Origin: Paraburkholderia aromaticivorans
GTDB lineage: Bacteria; Pseudomonadota; Gammaproteobacteria; Burkholderiales; Burkholderiaceae
Length of the DNA: 64,000 nt
Direction: 5' to 3'
Assembly: GCF_002278075.1 (NCBI RefSeq)
Contig: NZ_CP022993.1
Coordinates: 98,758 to 162,757 of the forward strand
The notes under the pieces were generated by a model, which saw nothing but the letters and a program-made list of their open reading frames with translations, did no database searches and was not told the origin of the DNA. Shown one piece after another: positions 59,672 through 64,000 of this stretch (position 1 is its first letter; each line of letters opens with the position of its first letter). The translations under genes and the position numbers were made by a program.

Positions 59672-60182
59672 GCCGACGGGCGCGCTACCTCTTACCGTGA
59701 CCCGACACCGGGCAAACCTGGCCAAGTCGTCAGCGATCCGGGAGCGGACGTAAGCCTTTTTCCCGTGGACGCTTCACCGGTCGGTCTGGCGGACCCGAAC
59801 CTGAAGGACTGGTTTGCGCATCCCCGCCTGTCCCGCCGGCCGACGTTGCCTGCTGGCTGATCGCCGGCCCCGCCGGTAAAATCGACAGCCCGGAGCCCGA
59901 TGCGGCACTGGGCCGTCACCCGCGGCCAGAAAAGACGCCGCTTCCGGCCTCTGATCGACGGTTTGGGCGTGGCGGTTGCAGCTATCCTCGATGCGATCTC
60001 TCGGTTCTGCCACGGCCTTCGGAAAGATGGGCAGAATCATTCAGCCGGTCCCCGCGACCGGCTTTTTTTCGCCTGGCGGTTTTTCCGAGGATTCGAATAA
60101 ACAAGCCGTGATACGCTTGAAAAAGAACCTCATCAAATCTCTCTCTGAATACGTCATTAACCGATCCCATTCAGAGGGGCGC
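59672..60182. other. Noncoding stretch between DUF72 gene and short recombinase
   Basis: The region holds no gene with a convincing start. It ends with a terminator (60043-60069) and may contain the boundary of the element that begins with the recombinase at 60183. No tRNA or tmRNA was recognised as an attachment site. Confidence 0.4.
60043..60069 (+). terminator. Rho-independent terminator
   Basis: AGCCGGTC-5 nt-GACCGGCT forms an 8-bp stem that runs into seven T residues. It would stop transcription from the left before the recombinase gene. Confidence 0.75.
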
Positions 60183-60854
60183 ATGGCTCAAGCTGCAACA
60201 CTTCGACCGGCTCAAATCCGGCATCTACTCGCCGTCACAGCGGCAACATCGCGTCATCCTGAGCGCGATTGTCTCGTTCTCCTGCTAGGCATTACGTGCG
60301 GAATGCGCGTCAGCGAAATAGCTCAAATTGAGGTTCAAGACGTGCTGTTTCCTTCGGGCGCGATCCGTTCAGAGGTCAGTCTTCGGGCCGCAATTACGAA
60401 GGGCTGTCGGCAGCGATGCGTCTATCTCACGCATCCGAAAACGGTTTCGGCTCTGGAGTGCTATCTGAGCCATCGCGTTTCGCGTGGCATGGGAACCGAG
60501 CTAACCGTAGAGCGCTATCGCGGACTCGCGCCGTCAAGTTGCCTAGTCCTCGCTGGCAAGGGCCGCAAGTTTGCGATGAACACCAAGCGGCGCATTAACG
60601 AAGCGGGGGAGCAGGTTGATTACTCCGCGTGTGACAGCCTCCAATCCCACGTCACGAAACTTTACAGGGATGCGGGGATACGCGGCGGATCGTCCCATTC
60701 GGGCCGACGCTCGTTCGCCAGTAACCTCGTTGAGCAAGGGCACGATATTGAGACGGTGCAGCAGCTTCTAGGCCATGCCGAAATGGAGCATGTTCGGCCC
60801 TATCTGGCCGTCTCCGATAAGAAGTTACGGCAGATGTTTTGCGAAGTGTTATGA
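60183..60854 (+). CDS. Short tyrosine recombinase (catalytic domain only)
   Basis: A 223-residue integrase lacking an N-terminal core-binding domain. Catalytic signatures are ITCGMRVSEIAQIEV (Arg I), SSHSGRRSFASNLVE (with Gly-Arg-Arg where H-x-x-R would lie; His and Arg present) and QQLLGHAEMEHVRPYL with the Tyr. The ATG at 60183 follows GAGGGG, and the frame upstream overlaps a terminator. Such short forms occur in some phages and plasmids. It heads the segment of small genes to its right. Confidence 0.78.
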   Translation: MAQAATLRPAQIRHLLAVTAATSRHPERDCLVLLLGITCGMRVSEIAQIEVQDVLFPSGAIRSEVSLRAAITKGCRQRCVYLTHPKTVSALECYLSHRVSRGMGTELTVERYRGLAPSSCLVLAGKGRKFAMNTKRRINEAGEQVDYSACDSLQSHVTKLYRDAGIRGGSSHSGRRSFASNLVEQGHDIETVQQLLGHAEMEHVRPYLAVSDKKLRQMFCEVL

Positions 60855-61004
60855 GAGCCATTTGATGCTTGCGGACATTGAGTTTCGGCGTGGGATGCCG
60901 ATAAACCGGGTAGCTGGCTCGCCACTAGGCGTTCCGGCGTGGCTGCTGTGCCCCGGACTCATTGGAGCGCGGCTTGGCGACTGGAAGCAAAACGATTGCT
61001 TGCA

Positions 61005-61025
61005 ATAGTCCCAATATGGGACTAT
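61005..61025. promoter_or_regulatory. Palindromic operator of the higBA pair
   Basis: ATAGTCCCA-ATA-TGGGACTAT is a perfect 9-bp-arm palindrome that ends two bases before the first ATG. Toxin-antitoxin operons are commonly repressed by the antitoxin at such a site. Confidence 0.65.
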
Positions 61026-61026
61026 C

Positions 61027-61338
61027 ATGTCTCTCATGAAAGTTATTGCGAAAAGAGTCCTCCTGGCATTCTGCGACAGGCACCCAATGGCTCGGCAATC
61101 GCTGCTGGCATGGCATGAGGAAGCGGTAAAGGCCGTCTGGATGACTCCGCAGGACATCAAGGCCAGATACGCCTCCGCGAGCTTTGTCGGGCGAAACCGG
61201 GTGGTATTCAACATCAAGGGGAACGATTACCGGCTGATCGTCGCAGTGGCTTACCGCATCGGTGTCGTCTATATCAAGTTCATCGGAACACATGGCGAGT
61301 ACGACCGGATCGATGCTGAAACCGTTGAACTGGAGTAG
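61027..61338 (+). CDS. higB: HigB-type mRNA interferase toxin
   Basis: A 103-residue toxin of the HigB family, which cuts mRNA on the ribosome. The family pattern is LLAWHEEAVKAVWMTPQDIK, ARYASASFVGRNRVVFNIKG and YRLIVAVAYRIGVVYIKFIG, ending THGEYDRIDAETV. The start may be ATG 61027 or 61036. The antitoxin gene follows after 5 bp. Toxin-first order is typical for hig. Confidence 0.88.
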   Translation: MSLMKVIAKRVLLAFCDRHPMARQSLLAWHEEAVKAVWMTPQDIKARYASASFVGRNRVVFNIKGNDYRLIVAVAYRIGVVYIKFIGTHGEYDRIDAETVELE

Positions 61339-61343
61339 CCAAC

Positions 61344-61700
61344 ATGGAAATTCGTCCAATCCACAACGAACGCGACTACAAGGAAGCGTTGCAAACCGTA
61401 TCCCGTCTTGTTGACCTTGACCCGGAACCTGGCACTCCGGACGGGGATCGTCTGGAAATCCTCGCTACGCTAGTGGCGCGTTACGAGGCAGAGCATTTTC
61501 CGCTCGATCTTCCCGATCCTGTCGAAGCCATCAAATTCCGCATGGAACAGGCAGGACTATCGGCCAGCGACATGCAACCGTATATCGGCAACTTGAATCG
61601 GGTGTACGAAGTCCTCAATCGAAAGCGCGGTCTTAGTCTCTCAATGATTCGCCGTTTGAACCGCGAATTGAAAATACCCGCTGAAGTGCTAATCGGATAA
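61344..61700 (+). CDS. higA: HigA-type antitoxin
   Basis: A 118-residue antitoxin with an N-terminal toxin-binding part (IRPIHNERDYKEALQTVSRL) and an HTH (FRMEQAGLSASDMQPYIGNL, then GLSLSMIRRLNRELKIPAEV) that would bind the upstream palindrome. It neutralises HigB and represses the pair. Confidence 0.9.
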   Translation: MEIRPIHNERDYKEALQTVSRLVDLDPEPGTPDGDRLEILATLVARYEAEHFPLDLPDPVEAIKFRMEQAGLSASDMQPYIGNLNRVYEVLNRKRGLSLSMIRRLNRELKIPAEVLIG

Positions 61701-61704
61701 CCAA

Positions 61705-61747
61705 CGGAAAATTCGCCGGGACGCCCGGCACTGGAAAACAGGACCCT
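61705..61747 (+). repeat. GGAAAATTCGCCGG hairpin leader (copy 1)
   Basis: GGAAAATTCGCCGG-5 nt-CCGGCACTGGAAAACAGGA follows the higA stop and precedes the next start codon. It recurs almost exactly at 62961-62999; only the loop differs (GACGC versus CGCGA), keeping the GCCGG/CCGGC stem. Confidence 0.7.
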
Positions 61748-61750
61748 GTG

Positions 61751-62113
61751 ATGTTCACACTTATTGCGAAAGTCGCCGTCAATGGCGAGCTGCTGGAAGT
61801 CATGGAAACGGAAGTGTCAGAAGCCGAAGGCAAGAGCATGATCGCTGCTGCTCTCGCGGATGAGCGCGCCTTGCCGAACAACGGCCAAGATATGGTCGAT
61901 GGCGAGGTCTGGATCGACATGCACAACGACGATGGCGATATCGTCTCGGACGAGCCCGCGTGCTTCCACAAAGCCGATGCAGGCGACGCATTGCGTCTCC
62001 ACTTCGGCGCACCTGCCGGCGTCGTGCAGGACTGTCTATCGAAGCGCAACGTCATGGCGCACTATAAGGATCATCGAGCGGCAGTGCGCTTCGCAGTCGG
62101 TGGCGCAGACTGA
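61751..62113 (+). CDS. Hypothetical protein
   Basis: A 120-residue acidic protein not recognised (MFTLIAKVAVNGELLEVMET, later DMHNDDGDIVSDEPACFHKA). It is preceded by the hairpin leader at 61705 and followed, after GGAAAAT, by the next small gene. An in-frame GTG at 61748 is one codon upstream. Confidence 0.55.
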   Translation: MFTLIAKVAVNGELLEVMETEVSEAEGKSMIAAALADERALPNNGQDMVDGEVWIDMHNDDGDIVSDEPACFHKADAGDALRLHFGAPAGVVQDCLSKRNVMAHYKDHRAAVRFAVGGAD

Positions 62114-62123
62114 TCGGAAAATT

Positions 62124-62342
62124 ATGACAACGACTCTCCAGCGCGCGAAGCGTGCATCACAGGCCAGCAATCGTCGCTCTACTGCGCGGGCGCGACTGCG
62201 TGTAGCTCTTTCAATGCATACAGAGACGTTGCCAGGCGATGAAGCGTTGAAGTCGTTTGCTGCACAGGCGCGCAGCTATCGTCCGCATGTCGTGGCCGCG
62301 ACGCAGGACGTGAGCGTGCTGCAAGCTCACTACTCGAAGTAA
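62124..62342 (+). CDS. Small basic hypothetical protein
   Basis: A 72-residue, arginine-rich protein (MTTTLQRAKRASQASNRRST) not recognised. The ATG at 62124 follows GGAAAATT. It could bind nucleic acid, judging only by charge. Confidence 0.45.
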   Translation: MTTTLQRAKRASQASNRRSTARARLRVALSMHTETLPGDEALKSFAAQARSYRPHVVAATQDVSVLQAHYSK

Positions 62343-62359
62343 GCATCGGAAAAGACGTA

Positions 62360-62424
62360 GGAAAATTAATAACTGGGCGCGTAAGCGTCCCGAACGGCTC
62401 GGTAGCCGAAAACAGAGATTCAAA
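62360..62424 (+). repeat. GGAAAATT leader with two hairpins (variant)
   Basis: After GGAAAATT come two hairpins, GGGCGC-GTAA-GCGTCCC and CGGCT-CGGT-AGCCG, and AAAACAGAGA just before the next ATG. The order is the same as in the leaders at 61705 and 62961: GGAAAATT, hairpin, AAAACAG. Confidence 0.55.
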
Positions 62425-62592
62425 ATGAGCGAACGAGAAAGCGAGATTTCGGAATTGGCAAAGAGCATCTTGGGAAACATCGTCCAGGGAGCGCTGGCAG
62501 GCGGCAAGATCGTTGATGCGCAAGTCAGCGCTGAATTGGCCGTGCTCTGCGCGACCGCTCTTGTCGATAAGCTGGCCGACTCGCGGAACTAA
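62425..62592 (+). CDS. Small hypothetical protein
   Basis: A 55-residue protein (MSERESEISELAKSILGNIV, ending VDKLADSRN) with alternating helical character and no recognised family. It starts at ATG 62425, following the two-hairpin leader, and its stop is adjacent to the next gene. Confidence 0.45.
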   Translation: MSERESEISELAKSILGNIVQGALAGGKIVDAQVSAELAVLCATALVDKLADSRN

Positions 62593-62610
62593 GTGACGGC
62601 GGAAAATAAC

Positions 62611-62961
62611 GTGAAAACAATCTCTGTGATTCTTCTGCTGGGTAACGGCGTGACTTTGGCGTTTTCCATTGCTCACCTTGGCGGGGTAGTGACTTTGGCA
62701 TTCGGGATCGCTGTGCTGCTTGCTTCGTTGCTGGCGCTCGGCATTAGTCTCGTGAAGTATTGGGCGGGGGAACACTACTCGGCCGCCGTTGAGTGCAGAA
62801 AGGTTCTTGAGCCGGATGGTCAAGAACGCGATCACTATTCGTTCACGGGTTCGCGGTCGAACACGTTTATTGGTCGCACCGTGGGGCGGGTCTACATCGC
62901 GTGCGCGGGAGCGCGTTATGACCGCATGGTGCGCAAGCATCGACCGGCCACAACCGCATAG
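62611..62961 (+). CDS. Small membrane protein
   Basis: A 116-residue protein with two hydrophobic segments at the N-terminus (ISVILLLGNGVTLAFSIAHL and VVTLAFGIAVLLASLLALGI) and a polar C-terminal part. The GTG at 62611 follows GGAAAATAAC, the local leader motif; a GTG at 62593 is the alternative. Not recognised. Confidence 0.45.
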   Translation: MKTISVILLLGNGVTLAFSIAHLGGVVTLAFGIAVLLASLLALGISLVKYWAGEHYSAAVECRKVLEPDGQERDHYSFTGSRSNTFIGRTVGRVYIACAGARYDRMVRKHRPATTA

Positions 62962-63000
62962 GAAAATTCGCCGGCGCGACCGGCACTGGAAAACAGGAAC
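62961..63000 (+). repeat. GGAAAATTCGCCGG hairpin leader (copy 2)
   Basis: This nearly identical copy of the 61705 leader precedes the gene at 63008. The stem bases are kept and the loop is changed, as expected for a structured RNA element. Confidence 0.7.
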
Positions 63001-63007
63001 AGCAGCA

Positions 63008-63208
63008 ATGACAGTAGCTGAACTGCGCAACGCACTGGCGAGACTCGATGGGAACATGAAGGTCTGTGTGGCCTACCCTGACACAGCCATCGGTTTGAAT
63101 GAATTCGAGCACGAGACGTTTGATGTACGCGCGAAAGGGGTGACGACGTCGCTCGCGGGACAAGACGAACCGGTGTTTCGGATTGAGGCGTGGGGAATCA
63201 GCGCCTGA
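63008..63208 (+). CDS. Small hypothetical protein
   Basis: A 66-residue protein (MTVAELRNALARLDGNMKVC, then VFRIEAWGISA). The pattern of short N-terminal helix and beta-strand end resembles small phage proteins of unknown role. It follows the second hairpin leader. Confidence 0.5.
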   Translation: MTVAELRNALARLDGNMKVCVAYPDTAIGLNEFEHETFDVRAKGVTTSLAGQDEPVFRIEAWGISA

Positions 63209-63235
63209 ACAGCAAGGAAAATCAGGAAAAGCAGA

Positions 63236-63655
63236 ATGGCAACTCAGGACACACCTACCAACGACCGTGCAACAGTCGATCAGATGACGCAAGCGCGGAC
63301 GCTTTGCGGATACAACCCCTTCTTGTTGGCCGAGCTGGAAGAGTTTTTGAATCGACAGCCCTCACGTGCGCAGATGTACGAGTTCATTGAAGACCTGCGC
63401 AATCCGACGCGGCAGAAAGCACGCTTCGATGCGAACATTTTGCGCGTTTGCAAGCTGGTTGGGATTGATGAACCTACAGCGGCCGAAAAACTGCTCGCTC
63501 TCCAGATTGGACTGCAACAAGAGCAAAACGCCGCGTTAGCACTAATCGCCAGTCGTCTTGGCTCTCATGGCACGGGTTCCGACTCTGGACAGAGCCAGTC
63601 GGTTTTCGGGCCGCTGTTGACCGGAATGTTGCTCGGCGCAGTGGTTTCGCATTGA
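63236..63655 (+). CDS. Hypothetical protein
   Basis: A 139-residue protein (MATQDTPTNDRATVDQMTQA, later KLLALQIGLQQEQNAALALI) with a long central helix and a glycine-rich, hydrophobic C-terminus (FGPLLTGMLLGAVVSH) that may be a membrane anchor. It is preceded by AGGAAAATCAGGAAAAG. No family recognised. Confidence 0.45.
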   Translation: MATQDTPTNDRATVDQMTQARTLCGYNPFLLAELEEFLNRQPSRAQMYEFIEDLRNPTRQKARFDANILRVCKLVGIDEPTAAEKLLALQIGLQQEQNAALALIASRLGSHGTGSDSGQSQSVFGPLLTGMLLGAVVSH

Positions 63656-63679
63656 GGTCGGAAAATACCAAAGGCGAAC

Positions 63680-63889
63680 ATGGCAAACTTCAGCGTGTGG
63701 CACTGGACGATTTTGATCCTTTTGCCAATCATCTATTTGGTTCCGGCTGCACGCATTCTGCGAAAGGCTGGGTTTTCAGGCTGGCTCTGTTTGGTGCTGC
63801 TCGTGCCGCCTATCAACGTGATCATGTATTGGATCTTTGCGTTCGTCCGCTGGCCTGTTGAGCGCGCCGCGACGCGGACTACCGTATAA
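63680..63889 (+). CDS. Small membrane protein
   Basis: A 69-residue protein with two membrane segments (WHWTILILLPIIYLVPAARI and LCLVLLVPPINVIMYWIFAF). It starts after GGAAAATACCAAAGGCGAAC. The length and spacing of the segments suggest a hairpin membrane protein; the family is not identified. Confidence 0.5.
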   Translation: MANFSVWHWTILILLPIIYLVPAARILRKAGFSGWLCLVLLVPPINVIMYWIFAFVRWPVERAATRTTV

Positions 63890-63905
63890 AGACGGAAAAC
63901 CGAAA

Positions 63906-64000
63906 GTGTCCGGTATAACAAACGAGAAACCAGATCCTCTAAAAAGGGCACCGGCGCGCGACTACGTACCCCAATTCACCGGCCGCAGCGCCTACGGGGT
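63906..64000 (+). CDS. Start of a further small gene, cut by the window end
   Basis: A GTG start after GACGGAAAACCGAAA opens a frame (MSGITNEKPDPLKRAPARDY) that runs off the right edge. The leader motif supports it as the next gene in the series. Confidence 0.3.
   Translation, partial: MSGITNEKPDPLKRAPARDYVPQFTGRSAYG

Noticed and set aside
59672..59860. Open frame after the DUF72 stop reading DPTPGKPGQVV and so on
   Set aside because: It has no start codon of its own and follows the DUF72 stop in the same frame. GC-rich DNA easily leaves such frames open.
1..64000. tRNA, rRNA and riboswitch genes
   Set aside because: None was recognised by characteristic motifs or folds on either strand by eye; a dedicated search could still find one.

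Overview
The window looks like part of a large plasmid (or plasmid-derived replicon) of a Burkholderia-type betaproteobacterium. This rests on high GC, on a rep/iteron/parAB backbone in the middle, on a type IV secretion/type IVb pilus gene run beside it, and on protein families (TetR-like-operated Rieske dioxygenase, Ku/LigD, MerR-TPR, H-NS with a C-terminal AT-hook-like core) that are typical of that group. The genus is inferred and not proven.

Layout. (1) 1-5.6 kb: a minus-strand catabolic operon: Rieske dioxygenase alpha and beta subunits, a broken IS256-family element, an SCP-x-type thiolase, its small OB-fold partner, and the start of an acyl-CoA synthetase that runs off the left edge. 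(2) 5.6-12.8 kb: nested mobile DNA. A second IS256 copy is cut by an IS91-like element (tyrosine recombinase plus HUH transposase), which itself carries two identical group II introns joined head to tail with no base between them. On its right side it has cut a 3-hydroxyisobutyryl-CoA hydrolase gene. (3) 13.3-24 kb: a decayed Tn7-like transposition module (tnsA-like, tniA, tniB, tniQ) whose tniA is split by a cargo-free four-gene recombinase element resembling GInts (three large tyrosine recombinase-type proteins plus a small protein). (4) 24.5-26.7 kb: a large DUF3701-type integrase.

(5) 26.9-31.7 kb: plasmid backbone, with an HTH protein, a winged-helix replication initiator, iterons TTGCACCGGTGCAA, parB and parA, followed by a noncoding stretch with palindromes. 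(6) 32.2-44.1 kb: a plus-strand operon that joins VirB8/VirB9/VirB10-type proteins to type IVb pilus proteins (TcpQ-like, PilN, PilO, PilP, PilQ) and two lytic transglycosylases. It stops where an ISL3 element cuts the 3' end of pilQ. (7) 45.3-50.8 kb: accessory genes: UvrD-like helicase, a second tyrosine recombinase, nucleoside 2-deoxyribosyltransferase overlapping hns, a SET-domain protein and an HNH endonuclease. (8) 51.3-59.7 kb: a non-homologous end-joining island (LigD without its phosphoesterase domain, Ku, a MerR-TPR regulator) with small orphan genes, a PAAR protein with a partner, and a DUF72 protein.

(9) 60.0-64 kb: what looks like one end of another integrated element: a short tyrosine recombinase, a HigBA toxin-antitoxin pair with a palindromic operator, and a tightly packed run of small unrecognised genes. 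These small genes share a recurrent GGAAAAT leader, sometimes with a hairpin, just after the preceding stop codon.

The genes of regions 5 and 6 would replicate, partition and possibly transfer the plasmid. The surrounding segments are cargo and scars of at least six classes of mobile element.
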